Of a stretch of DNA of 64,000 nucleotides, positions 16,869 to 24,658 are shown piece by piece. The stretch covers positions 32,651-96,650 of the forward strand of contig NZ_JAODNV010000019.1 in assembly GCF_025398195.1 (NCBI RefSeq). Reading direction: 5' to 3'. The stretch comes from Chelativorans petroleitrophicus. GTDB taxonomy: Bacteria; Pseudomonadota; Alphaproteobacteria; Rhizobiales; Rhizobiaceae. Numbering within the stretch: position 1 is the first letter of the stretch; each line of letters opens with the position of its first letter. Made by a program: the position numbers and the translations under genes. The notes beneath the pieces were generated by a model. It was given only the letters and a program-made list of their open reading frames with translations, was not told where the DNA came from and did no database searches.

Positions 16869-17977
16869 TACAACCTCACGCCAAGGGAGTTTCCGCTCCT
16901 CGTATCGAAGAAATGCGCCTGCGCCGGATCGATGCGCGCCCAGACCTGTTCACCTGGGCGCGGCACGAAACCGCTTTTCGTGCGCGCGCGCAGGAAACGG
17001 TCGCCGATCTGAAGATCGACGATGTCGTGCGAGCCGAGAGGCTCGATAATGTGAGCCTCGACCGGCAGATAGCCTTCCCGTTTCTCCCGCTCCACCAGCA
17101 CGCCCTCGGGCCGCACGCCGAGGCTGATGGCGTCCGGAGAGGCCTTGCCCGCCTCAAGCAACGCGATGAGCTTGCGGGGGAACGGGAAGCCATGTTCTGC
17201 GCCGGGCATGAAGACGCGGGCCTCGTCCTTCTCCTCCGTGATGCGGGCCTCGGCCACGTTCATGACCGGGCTGCCCACGAATTGCGCGACGAAGAGATTG
17301 GCTGGATGGGTGTAAACCTCGTCGGGCGTGCCGACCTGCTGCAGCACGCCCTCGTTCATGATGACGATGCGGTCAGCCAGCGCCATGGCTTCCACCTGAT
17401 CGTGCGTGACATAGATGGTGGTAGAGCCCTGCTTTATATGCAGCCGCTTGATCTCAGTGCGCATTTCCTCGCGCAGCGTCGCGTCCAGCGCGCCGATCGG
17501 CTCATCCATGAGAAGCGCCTTGGGGCTGCGAACCAACGCGCGCCCGATCGCCACGCGCTGCATGTCGCCGCCCGAAAGCGCGGAAGGCCGGCGCTGCAGA
17601 AGCGGCGTGATCTGCAGGATCTCCGCCATCTGCCGCACGGCGCGGTCCACTTCTGCCTTGCTCTGGCGCGTGGCGCGCAGCGGGAAGGCGATGTTCTCGT
17701 AGACCGTCATGTGCGGGTAGAGCGAGAAGGACTGGAAGACGAAGGCGATGTCGCGGTCCGCGGCCTTCAGATGCTGCACCGCCTTGCCGTCTATGAGGAT
17801 GTCTCCCTCGTCGATCGTCTCCAGACCGGCGATGGCGCGCAGCGTCGTCGTCTTGCCGCAACCGGACGGCCCGAGCATGACGATGAATTCGTTGTCCTCG
17901 ATGACGAGGTTCATGTCCTTGATGACCTGAACGTCGCCGAAGAACTTCTGCACTCCGCGAAGCTCGATATGGGTCAT
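16868..17977 (-). CDS. ABC sugar transporter ATP-binding protein (first ATPase)
   Basis: A 369-residue MalK/UgpC-like ATPase with Walker A GPSGCGKTTTLRAIAGLE, signature LSGGDMQRVAIGRALVR, Walker B ALLMDEPIGALDA and H-loop YVTHDQVEAM. The C-terminal regulatory domain includes SLGVRPEGVLVE. ATG 17977 overlaps the stop of the small membrane-protein gene by 4 bp (ATGA), and the gene's own stop overlaps the next ATPase start by one base. Every junction from the second permease through the two ATPases is overlapping, which suggests tight stoichiometric translation of one complex. Confidence 0.93.
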   Translation of the reverse strand: MTHIELRGVQKFFGDVQVIKDMNLVIEDNEFIVMLGPSGCGKTTTLRAIAGLETIDEGDILIDGKAVQHLKAADRDIAFVFQSFSLYPHMTVYENIAFPLRATRQSKAEVDRAVRQMAEILQITPLLQRRPSALSGGDMQRVAIGRALVRSPKALLMDEPIGALDATLREEMRTEIKRLHIKQGSTTIYVTHDQVEAMALADRIVIMNEGVLQQVGTPDEVYTHPANLFVAQFVGSPVMNVAEARITEEKDEARVFMPGAEHGFPFPRKLIALLEAGKASPDAISLGVRPEGVLVEREKREGYLPVEAHIIEPLGSHDIVDLQIGDRFLRARTKSGFVPRPGEQVWARIDPAQAHFFDTRSGNSLGVRL

Positions 17978-18204
17978 AGGGCGGCTCTCCCCTCGCGCGC
18001 GTCTTCCTCCTCTTCGTCCGATGCTTCTGCCTCGAGCGGAATGTGCGAGGTGATCATGAAGGCGACGAGGCCGACGAGTGTGATGGTCACGCCATAGCGG
18101 TGCAGGAACAAGTTCCACGGCTGGCAAAGCGCCACGATGCCGAGGATCATCAACGTCTGCGCCGCCGGAACCAGATATTTTTGGTTCAGCTTGCGGAAGG
18201 TCAT
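17974..18204 (-). CDS. 76-residue two-helix membrane protein embedded in the ABC sugar operon
   Basis: A very small protein beginning MTFRKLNQKYLVPAAQTLMI. Two hydrophobic helices (about 12-28 and 37-53) are separated by CQPWNLFLHRYG, followed by an acidic tail with ASDEEEEDAREGRAAL. The start overlaps the permease stop by 4 bp and its own stop overlaps the ATPase start by 4 bp, so it is translated as part of the transporter. It does not match standard ABC components. Some rhizobial sugar importers carry a small DUF2160-type membrane protein in the same position, but this sequence does not look like that family to me. An accessory or assembly subunit is likely; the charged tail would face the ATPases if both termini are cytoplasmic. 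Confidence 0.8.
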   Translation of the reverse strand: MTFRKLNQKYLVPAAQTLMILGIVALCQPWNLFLHRYGVTITLVGLVAFMITSHIPLEAEASDEEEEDAREGRAAL

Positions 18205-19157
18205 TTGCGGATCGCTCCGAAGGACATGCCGCGCAGGAGATGGTTGCGTAGCAGGAAGGTGAAGATAGCGACCGGCAGCAGGAACAGGAACGTGCCGGCG
18301 GCAATCGCCGTCCAGTCCGTCAGGCCCGATCCCACCTGGGCCGGAATGAAGGGCGGCGCCGTCTGTGCGTCGCGGTTGGTCAGCATCAGCGCAAAGGCAT
18401 ATTCGTTCCACGCCGTGATGAAACAGAAGACGGCGGTGGCGGCGATGCCGGTGGTCGCTTCTGGCAGCACGATCTTGAAGAAGGCCTGCATACGCGTATA
18501 GCCGTCGACCAGCGCCGCCTCCTCATATTCCTTCGGGATCTCGTCGATGAAGCCCTTCATGAGCCACACCGAGAAGGACAGGTTGAAGGCGGTGTAGAGG
18601 ATGATGAGGCCGATATGCGTATCGGTCATGCCCACCGCGCGGTACATGAGGAACATCGGGATCGCCACCACCACCGGCGGCAGCATGCGGGTCGACAGGA
18701 TGAAGAACAACCAGTCCTGCTCCCCCGGCACCCGGAAGCGCGAGAAACCGTAGGCCGTGAGCGTGCCCATGGAGACGGCGAGCAGCGTGCTCGTCACGGC
18801 AACGATCAGGCTGTTCTTGAAGCGGTCGGGATAGCCGGAAAGCTGCACGGAATCGCCCACCCGCAGCACCCGCTCGCCGCCGTCGTAGATACGCCTCTCC
18901 CACCAGGGCGCGGCCTCGTAGACCTCCTCCTCGACCGGCCGAGTAAGCTGCACCCGCTTGGTGAACAGCTTGATGAAGGGTGTGATCTCCGGCTGGAAGA
19001 GAACCGTCGGCGGCACGGTGGTGGCAAGCGCGCGCGGCTTGAACGCAGTGGAGCCGATCCAGTAGATCGGTGCCAGGAAGATGAGCGTGACGACGATGAC
19101 CGCCGCGATGGCGAGGCGGTTGGCCAGTCTCTGGCGCGAGGTCTGGACAGCAGCCAT
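18201..19157 (-). CDS. ABC sugar transporter permease, MalG type, with a periplasmic insertion
   Basis: A 318-residue inner-membrane permease. After a first helix (AIAAVIVVTLIFLAPIYWIG) there is an unusually long loop of about 75 residues (from RALATTVPPTVLFQP to GDSVQLSGYPDRFKNSL). The core of the binding-protein-dependent permease domain follows. The EAA loop that docks to the ATPase is EYEEAALVDGYTRMQAFFKI. It ends at LRGMSFGAIRK, like MalG-type partners. The gene lies 1 bp after the other permease and overlaps the following small membrane-protein gene by 4 bp. Confidence 0.92.
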   Translation of the reverse strand: MAAVQTSRQRLANRLAIAAVIVVTLIFLAPIYWIGSTAFKPRALATTVPPTVLFQPEITPFIKLFTKRVQLTRPVEEEVYEAAPWWERRIYDGGERVLRVGDSVQLSGYPDRFKNSLIVAVTSTLLAVSMGTLTAYGFSRFRVPGEQDWLFFILSTRMLPPVVVAIPMFLMYRAVGMTDTHIGLIILYTAFNLSFSVWLMKGFIDEIPKEYEEAALVDGYTRMQAFFKIVLPEATTGIAATAVFCFITAWNEYAFALMLTNRDAQTAPPFIPAQVGSGLTDWTAIAAGTFLFLLPVAIFTFLLRNHLLRGMSFGAIRK

Positions 19158-19158
19158 C

Positions 19159-20091
19159 TCAGCGCTCCTTCACGCGATTGAGATATTTGATGTAGACGTT
19201 GGTTATGGCGATCACCACGATCAGCATGATGTAGGCGAGCGCGCAGGAAAGCCCGGTCTGCCACTCCTGGAAGGCCATTTTGTACAGTCTGATGGCGATC
19301 ACTTCCGTGGTAGGCTGGCCGCTCATGATGAAAGGCAGATCGAAGCTCTTGAACGCCTCCATGGTGCGGAAGATGAGGGCAATCAGGAGCAGCGGCGAGA
19401 CCAGCGGCAGGGTTATGCGTGTGAAGGTGTACCAGCTCGACGCGCGGTCGATCGCCGCCGCCTCGTAAAGATGCTTGGGCACGGCCGAAAGCCCCGCCAG
19501 CGACAGCAGCATGACGAAGGGTGACCACATCCAGATATCGGTGATGGCCACCGCGTAAAGCGCCATGTCGGGATTGGACAGCCAGTCGAAACGGCCGAGG
19601 CCGAGGGCATAGTTGATGATGCCCCAGGACGGATCGTAGAGCAGCTTCCAGAAGAGGCCCACCACGGCCATAGACATCATCATCGGCAGCAGCAAGAGCG
19701 TGGTGACGAAGCCCTTGAAGGGAAAGGCGCGGTTGAGAAGTAGCGCCACGCCGAAGCCGACAATCATCTGCCCGCCGACCGAAACGATCACATATTTCGC
19801 CGTGACGGTGAAGTTGCGCCAGATATTCGGATCGGACAAAAGCCGCCGGTAGTTTTCGAGGCCGATGAAGCTGGCCGGCGCGTTCACCGAAGCGCGGAAA
19901 TCCGTGAAAGAGTAGCCAAGCGAGTAGAGCAGCGGAAAGATGTTGAAGACGATCAGGAACAGGATCGTCGGAATGATGAACATGTTGCGGATTTTGATGT
20001 CGCTCCAGCCGCGGGCGGCGGCGCGCGCCTGCGGATCCAGCCTATCGAGGGCGGCGGTCGTCACGACCCGGCTCCTTTCGACTTCGGTCAT
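19159..20091 (-). CDS. ABC sugar transporter permease, MalF type
   Basis: A 310-residue inner-membrane permease with six predicted helices. The first is MFIIPTILFLIVFNIFPLLY, after a cytoplasmic leader of about 35 residues. The EAA motif is KHLYEAAAIDRASSWYTFTR. It pairs with the MalG-type protein encoded 1 bp downstream. The binding-protein gene ends 59 bp upstream, so all six genes at 15792-21452 form one operon reading leftward. Confidence 0.92.
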   Translation of the reverse strand: MTEVERSRVVTTAALDRLDPQARAAARGWSDIKIRNMFIIPTILFLIVFNIFPLLYSLGYSFTDFRASVNAPASFIGLENYRRLLSDPNIWRNFTVTAKYVIVSVGGQMIVGFGVALLLNRAFPFKGFVTTLLLLPMMMSMAVVGLFWKLLYDPSWGIINYALGLGRFDWLSNPDMALYAVAITDIWMWSPFVMLLSLAGLSAVPKHLYEAAAIDRASSWYTFTRITLPLVSPLLLIALIFRTMEAFKSFDLPFIMSGQPTTEVIAIRLYKMAFQEWQTGLSCALAYIMLIVVIAITNVYIKYLNRVKER

Positions 20092-20150
20092 GTCAGTCGG
20101 TCATTCAGATTGCCATGGGAGGGAGCGGCGCTCCCTCCCATCCTCCGTCC

Positions 20151-21452
20151 CTAGTTCAAGCGGCCATACCTCTTGAACGTCTCCTCCCAGTCTGCGGCAA
20201 GGCCGTCGAGCGCTTCCTTGGCCGTTCCCTGGCCGCCCACCACATAAGGATAGACGCGGTTGTTCATCTGGCTGAGCAGTTCCGCATATTCCGGCACGGC
20301 CCAGAAGTCCTTCACGATCTGCATGGACTGGTAGAACGCCTCGTTGAAAGGCGTGGCCTTGCGGAATTCTTCGGATTCCAGAACCGCGGCATGGCAGGTG
20401 TAGCCGCCGAGTGCGCCCCACTTTTGCTGGACGTCCTCGCGGATGAACCACTCGAGGAATTTGAAGGCTTCCTCCTTGTTCTGCGAGTAGCTGACGATCG
20501 ACATGCCCTGACCGCCCAGCGCTGCGAACTGCGCTCCACCCGGTCCGGCCGGATTGACGAAATAGCCGGTGTTCTCGGCGTGCGGGTTGGTCGCAGGGTT
20601 GGCGAGCGCCGGGAAGAAGGCGAAGTAGTTCATGCTCATCGCCGCCAGACCCTCGGTGATCGCCTGGTTGTTCTCCAGGAAGAAGGTCTTGCCCCAGTTG
20701 GGCGGCGTGAATTGATAGAGCTCGCGATACATCTCGAGCGCTTCGATGTTCTCGGGCGAGTTGGTGATGCCCTGAACCTGATAGGTTCCGTAGTCGCCAA
20801 GTTCTCCGCCATAGGAGAAGATGGTCTGCTCCACGCCCATGATCAGGCCGTCATAGGAGTTGTCCGTGTAGATGGCGATGCCGTAACGCCCTTCGTCCGG
20901 ACGGTGGAAGAACTCCGCGATGTCGCGAAGCTGCTTGTAATCCTTCGGCACGTCCAGTTCGTAACCGTACTTCTCCTTGAAGGCCGCCTTTTCGGCCGGA
21001 TCCTCGAACCAGTCCTTGCGGTAGGCCCAGCCGTTCGCGTCGCCCTCGGTCGGGATCGCCCAATACTTGCCGTTATATTCGGAGTAGTACTTGATCGTCG
21101 CCGGCACGAAGACCTCGTGCAGGTTGTGCTTCTCGAAAAACTCCGTCAGATCGACGAAGTGGCCGCCCTCCGAGCCAGCCCCGAGCCACTGGGAATCACC
21201 GACCACGAGATCGTAGGCGTCGCCATGGGCGTTGAACTCGGCGAACGCCTTTGTCTGGAAGTCCGCCCAGGGGGTCGTTTCGACCCGGACCGTGACGCCC
21301 GTTTCGGCGGTGTATTCGTTGACCAGTTCCTGCAGGTAGTTGGCAGGATCCCATTCCGCCCAGAAGATGGTCAGTTCCTGGGCGAAAACGGAGGTTCCGC
21401 TGGACAAAACAAGCCCAATGCCGGCGAGCACGCCGGTCAGTTTCATGCGCAT
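20151..21452 (-). CDS. periplasmic sugar-binding protein of an ABC transporter
   Basis: A 433-residue family 1 (MalE/UgpB-like) solute-binding protein. The signal peptide is MRMKLTGVLAGIGLVLSSGT, cut near SVFAQ. The mature protein opens ELTIFWAEWDPANYLQELVN and keeps the family spacing: YDLVVGDSQWLGAGSEGGHF, AIPTEGDANGWAYRKDWFED, GGQGMSIVSYSQNKEEAFKF. The Trp- and acid-rich segments fit a polyol or sugar ligand. It is the first gene of the operon, as usual for a protein needed in excess. Upstream, at 21604-21633, lies a CTTGAC promoter overlapped by the same operator as the epimerase promoter 11 kb away. Confidence 0.93.
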   Translation of the reverse strand: MRMKLTGVLAGIGLVLSSGTSVFAQELTIFWAEWDPANYLQELVNEYTAETGVTVRVETTPWADFQTKAFAEFNAHGDAYDLVVGDSQWLGAGSEGGHFVDLTEFFEKHNLHEVFVPATIKYYSEYNGKYWAIPTEGDANGWAYRKDWFEDPAEKAAFKEKYGYELDVPKDYKQLRDIAEFFHRPDEGRYGIAIYTDNSYDGLIMGVEQTIFSYGGELGDYGTYQVQGITNSPENIEALEMYRELYQFTPPNWGKTFFLENNQAITEGLAAMSMNYFAFFPALANPATNPHAENTGYFVNPAGPGGAQFAALGGQGMSIVSYSQNKEEAFKFLEWFIREDVQQKWGALGGYTCHAAVLESEEFRKATPFNEAFYQSMQIVKDFWAVPEYAELLSQMNNRVYPYVVGGQGTAKEALDGLAADWEETFKRYGRLN

Positions 21453-21603
21453 GTCGAATTCCTCCCAATCAATCTACGCATTTGTAGAATGCCGGTATTC
21501 CATCCGGCATCCGATCTCCTCCAAATTGCCGCCTCCCGGCGCGAAGCCCTCCCCTGGCTTCGCTGTCCAGCCGCAGCTTTCCAGCATGCGGCATTCTTCA
21601 ATC

Positions 21604-21614
21604 TGGTATTACCA
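21604..21614. promoter_or_regulatory. TGGTATTACCA operator, twin of the site at 10379
   Basis: This 11-bp palindrome around a central T is identical (on the other strand) to the core of the site at 10379-10391. It overlaps the -10 of the minus-strand promoter at 21606-21633. No third copy of this exact core was noticed elsewhere in the window by eye. Confidence 0.75.
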
Positions 21615-21633
21615 AAGATGAAGTTCCGTCAAG
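21606..21633 (-). promoter_or_regulatory. promoter of the sugar ABC operon
   Basis: Minus-strand CTTGAC (plus 21628-21633) and TAATAC (plus 21606-21611) are separated by 16 nt, with the operator covering the -10. Spacing and operator position match the epimerase promoter at 10382-10409 base for base. Confidence 0.6.
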
Positions 21634-21783
21634 GTCCCTATAGCGCGCTCCTCCCGTTAACCTCCCTGTAAGAACCGCAATCGGCGCTGTTTTCCGCGAT
21701 TCCCGGCAGCATATTTCCACAGTGGGGCTTGGCCTTTAGCCGAGAAGCAGATTTTCAGACGGTTCGATAAATCCCAAACTGGT

Positions 21784-22440
21784 CTAGCCAGTTCCTCCTG
21801 TTTTGCGGTTTTCCCCCTCCGCGATAGCCGCGCGTACCAAAGCGCCCGCTGCCCAATCGGCGACCTCCCGGGCCTCTCTCCCCTCAAGCCCCCAGATGTC
21901 CTTGAGTACGATCAACATCTCCACGCCAAAAATCAAGGACAAAGCCTGCGCGAGCCGTTCGACCCGCTTTTCCGGAAGCTCCCGCTTCAGCGGCGCCAGC
22001 GCCTGACGCAGCAGTTCGACCCGATGGCCGCGCTTGAATTGCGGCTCGTTGCCGAGAGCATCGGCCTGCCCCTGCGCCCATTGTTGTAGCGACAGCTTCA
22101 GCGCCGCTTTGAACGTGGCCTCGAACTGCTCGAGGCGTGGAAGCGAGGACTCGAAAAGTTCGGCAATGCGCTGCTCCGCGCATTGCGAATCCGAGCGCCA
22201 CGTCAGGATCGGCCCCAGCGCCTCGTCCACTACCGCCTGAACCAGAGCAGCCTGGCTCGGGAAATAGCGATAGGCGGTGGCACGGGAAACGCCCGCGGCC
22301 TCCGCGACCTCGCTGACGGAAGGCGTCACGCCGGCCTGCATGAGCCGGCTTGCCGTCGCAAGCATAAGACGCCGCGTCCTGGCGCGGGGGCCTCGCTCTG
22401 CCTCTTCGGCCAGCTCGAATTGTTGACGTAAGACTTCCAT
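21784..22440 (-). CDS. TetR-family transcriptional regulator
   Basis: A 218-residue repressor. The HTH spans about residues 22-66, with GVTPSVSEVAEAAGVSRATA and YRYFPSQAALVQAVVDEALG as the TetR signature. The C-terminal ligand-binding part is helical and specific to its own subgroup. ATG 22440 is used because the next in-frame region upstream has no start with a ribosome-binding site. It is divergent from the PEP-hydrolase-like gene at 22577, and a 13-bp palindrome lies exactly at its start codon, so it probably represses itself and that gene pair. Confidence 0.9.
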   Translation of the reverse strand: MEVLRQQFELAEEAERGPRARTRRLMLATASRLMQAGVTPSVSEVAEAAGVSRATAYRYFPSQAALVQAVVDEALGPILTWRSDSQCAEQRIAELFESSLPRLEQFEATFKAALKLSLQQWAQGQADALGNEPQFKRGHRVELLRQALAPLKRELPEKRVERLAQALSLIFGVEMLIVLKDIWGLEGREAREVADWAAGALVRAAIAEGENRKTGGTG

Positions 22441-22452
22441 ATCAATATGATA
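22440..22452. promoter_or_regulatory. TATCA-ATA-TGATA palindrome at the TetR start
   Basis: This 13-bp inverted repeat (5-bp arms, 3-bp centre) sits between the divergent tetR gene and the TIM-barrel gene. Position and symmetry fit a TetR operator that overlaps the regulator's own translation start. TetR operators usually show dyads of about this size or larger. Confidence 0.5.
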
Positions 22453-22576
22453 CGCACGTCTCAAAAATTTGCAATGGCTTTCGCGCGAGCCGGGTGAACG
22501 GAACCTTTCGGGGGTGGCGCGACGGCAGGAAACTGCGGTGCATGCCGCTTTTGCGACGGACAGGAGGGAAGTCACC

Positions 22577-23425
22577 ATGCCAGCCATTCCGCGCCGGGAG
22601 ATCCTGGAGAAGTTCCGCGCCATGATCGCGCAGGGCCAGCCGATCATCGGGGGAGGCGCCGGCACGGGTCTTTCGGCCAAGGCGGAGGAGGCGGGCGGTA
22701 TCGACCTTATCATCATCTACAATTCCGGCCGGTACCGTATGGCCGGCCGCGGTTCCGCCGCGGGGCTGCTTGCCTATGGCAACGCCAACGAGATCGTGAA
22801 GGAAATGGCGGTCGAGGTTCTGCCGGTGGTCAAGAACACGCCTGTGCTTGCCGGGGTCAACGGCACGGACCCGTTCGTGCTGATGCCGCAATTCCTGGCC
22901 GAGCTGAAGACGATGGGTTTTTCCGGCGTGCAGAATTTCCCAACCATCGGGTTGTTCGACGGACGCATGCGCCAGAGCTTCGAGGAAACCGGCATGGGCT
23001 TCGGCCTTGAGGTGGACATGATCGCGCTGGCGCATGAGCTCGATCTTCTGACCACGCCCTACGTCTTCAACACGGATGAAGCCGTTGCCATGACGAAGGC
23101 CGGTGCCGACATCGTGGTCGCCCACATGGGGGTGACGACGGGCGGCGCCATCGGCGCGACCTCGGCAAAGTCGCTGGATGAATGTGTGGCCGAGATCGAC
23201 GCGATTGCCGCCGCCGCACGGTCCGTGCGCGAGGATGTCATTGTGCTGTGCCATGGCGGGCCGATCGCCATGCCCGAGGACGCGCGCTACGTGCTCGAGC
23301 GCTGCGAGGGATGCCACGGCTTTTACGGGGCGAGCTCGATGGAGCGGCTGCCGGTGGAAATGGCGATCCGCGACCAGATCAGGAGCTTCAAGGCACTGCC
23401 CCTCAAGACAAAAGCGGGAGGATGA
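22577..23425 (+). CDS. phosphoenolpyruvate hydrolase-like TIM-barrel protein
   Basis: A 282-residue member of the 'PEP hydrolase family' TIM barrel, a distant relative of the isocitrate lyase/PEP mutase superfamily. It starts [20 protein letters not shown] and shows the family's conserved blocks: [58 protein letters not shown], and [20 protein letters not shown], ending in [21 protein letters not shown] lies 8 nt before ATG 22577. In many genomes this domain is linked to a Tm-1/UPF0261 ATP-binding protein; none is seen here. Instead a cupin gene follows by one base. The true reaction of these proteins is poorly defined. Confidence 0.88.
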   Translation: MPAIPRREILEKFRAMIAQGQPIIGGGAGTGLSAKAEEAGGIDLIIIYNSGRYRMAGRGSAAGLLAYGNANEIVKEMAVEVLPVVKNTPVLAGVNGTDPFVLMPQFLAELKTMGFSGVQNFPTIGLFDGRMRQSFEETGMGFGLEVDMIALAHELDLLTTPYVFNTDEAVAMTKAGADIVVAHMGVTTGGAIGATSAKSLDECVAEIDAIAAAARSVREDVIVLCHGGPIAMPEDARYVLERCEGCHGFYGASSMERLPVEMAIRDQIRSFKALPLKTKAGG

Positions 23426-23426
23426 A

Positions 23427-23840
23427 ATGACCGGGGAGAAGTTCTTCGTCTATCCGGACAAGGTGGACACTTTTGCCTTCGATTGGGGCAGACTGGCGCT
23501 GACCGTCGGGCCGGAGGTGAACGGTGCTGAGCGGTTCTCGGGCGGCGTGGTGGACCTGCAGAAGGGCCAGGGGCATGCCCGTCACAATCATCCCGGCGCG
23601 GAGGAAATCATCTTTGTCGTCTCCGGCACCGGCGAGCAGATGGTGGAAGACGAAAACGGCAATCCGGTCGTCCAGCAAGTGGGGCCCGGCTGCACGATCT
23701 ATGTGCCCGAAAGCCGCTTTCACTCCACGCTAAACACGGGCGATGGACCGATGCGCCTCTTCGTGGTGTATGCGCCGGCAGGACCGGAGCAGGCCCTGCG
23801 CGAACTACCCGATTTTCGGCTGATACCGGCGGAGAAGTAG
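23427..23840 (+). CDS. cupin-domain protein partnered with the TIM-barrel enzyme
   Basis: A 137-residue single-domain cupin. Cupin motif 1 is visible as GHARHNHPGAEEIIFVVSGTG (His, His, Glu metal ligands), and motif 2 as VGPGCTIYVPESRFHSTLNT (His). It starts one base after the stop of the TIM-barrel gene, so the two are translationally linked. It could bind the same substrate as the TIM-barrel enzyme or act as a small isomerase, decarboxylase or dioxygenase on the product. Function not assigned. Confidence 0.87.
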   Translation: MTGEKFFVYPDKVDTFAFDWGRLALTVGPEVNGAERFSGGVVDLQKGQGHARHNHPGAEEIIFVVSGTGEQMVEDENGNPVVQQVGPGCTIYVPESRFHSTLNTGDGPMRLFVVYAPAGPEQALRELPDFRLIPAEK

Positions 23841-24090
23841 CGGCGGCGGGCTTCGTCTCGAAGGACGTGCCGCACGTCGCCGGTTAGCCCGGCGGCAATG
23901 GCGCATTGCGTGCTTTCACGACTTCCAGAACGAAGGGATAGGCGGCTGCAATGGACTGCAGCCCCTCCATGCGACTCACTGACCTGCCCATTCTCCCGAT
24001 TTGCCCTTTTCTCGCCCAATCTGTTCCAAGTTGACGCCCCATTGATCCAACAGAAGACCCCAAAAAAGACGATCAACACAGGGGTTGGGT

Positions 24091-24636
24091 ATGATCCAAT
24101 CACTTGCGGGTGCAAGGCTCGCCGCCATATTCACTTGGGCCGTGTTTCTCAGCCTGGCTGTTCCTGCCGAGGCCGCCCCGGTGCCGAAATCGCGCTCGGA
24201 GATGGCCCCGGTCTATCTGAGCTACAAGAAGGAAATGGAGTGCCTCGCCCGGGCCATCTATTTCGAGGCAAGAGGCGAGTCCGTCGAGGGGCAACGTGCC
24301 GTAGCCCGCGTCATTCTGAACCGGGTGGAAAGCAAGTACTATCCGAACAGCATTTGTGGCGTGGTCTATCAGAACGACCATCTGCGCAACGCCTGCCAGT
24401 TCTCCTTTGCCTGTGACGGCAAGCCGGATCGGATCACGGATGAGAAGGCCTACAGGAAAGCAGAAAAGATCGCCAGGCAGGTCTACGGATGCGGCCAGAG
24501 CTGGTGTAAGCTGTCCGATCCGGTCGGGCGCTCTACGCATTACCATGCGGATTATGTGAAACCCGGCTGGGCAAACCGGCTGGAGAGGACGGGCCGCGTC
24601 GGCAGTCACATCTTCTATTACACGGCCACGATGTAG
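24091..24636 (+). CDS. cell-wall hydrolase, SleB family
   Basis: A 181-residue secreted peptidoglycan hydrolase. The signal peptide MIQSLAGARLAAIFTWAVFL is followed by the SleB/hydrolase-2 domain beginning MECLARAIYFEARGESVEGQ, where the Glu of YFEARGE is the conserved acidic residue. Four Cys in the domain may form disulfides in the periplasm (NSICGV, NACQF, FACDGK, GCGQSWC). ATG 24091 is preceded by AGGGGTTGGGT. It is probably a lytic amidase or transglycosylase acting on muropeptides. The 250 bp before it contain no gene. Confidence 0.88.
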   Translation: MIQSLAGARLAAIFTWAVFLSLAVPAEAAPVPKSRSEMAPVYLSYKKEMECLARAIYFEARGESVEGQRAVARVILNRVESKYYPNSICGVVYQNDHLRNACQFSFACDGKPDRITDEKAYRKAEKIARQVYGCGQSWCKLSDPVGRSTHYHADYVKPGWANRLERTGRVGSHIFYYTATM

Positions 24637-24658
24637 CCGGGGGCGAATGCCGCCCGGC

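Larger units (their letters stand above)
21453..21783. promoter_or_regulatory. 331-bp upstream region of the sugar ABC operon
   Basis: It holds the operator/promoter at 21604-21633 and a leader of about 150 nt with a ribosome-binding site (GGGAGGAAT) just before the binding-protein ATG. A GAAGCC/GGCTTC pair at about 21543-21561 can form a leader hairpin. The portion next to the TetR stop (21640-21783) shows no gene and no convincing terminator. Confidence 0.5.

Noticed and set aside
20115..21671. 518-codon plus-strand frame antisense to the sugar-binding protein
   Set aside because: The minus-strand protein is a clear MalE/UgpB-type binding protein with a signal peptide. The plus frame has no start with a ribosome-binding site.
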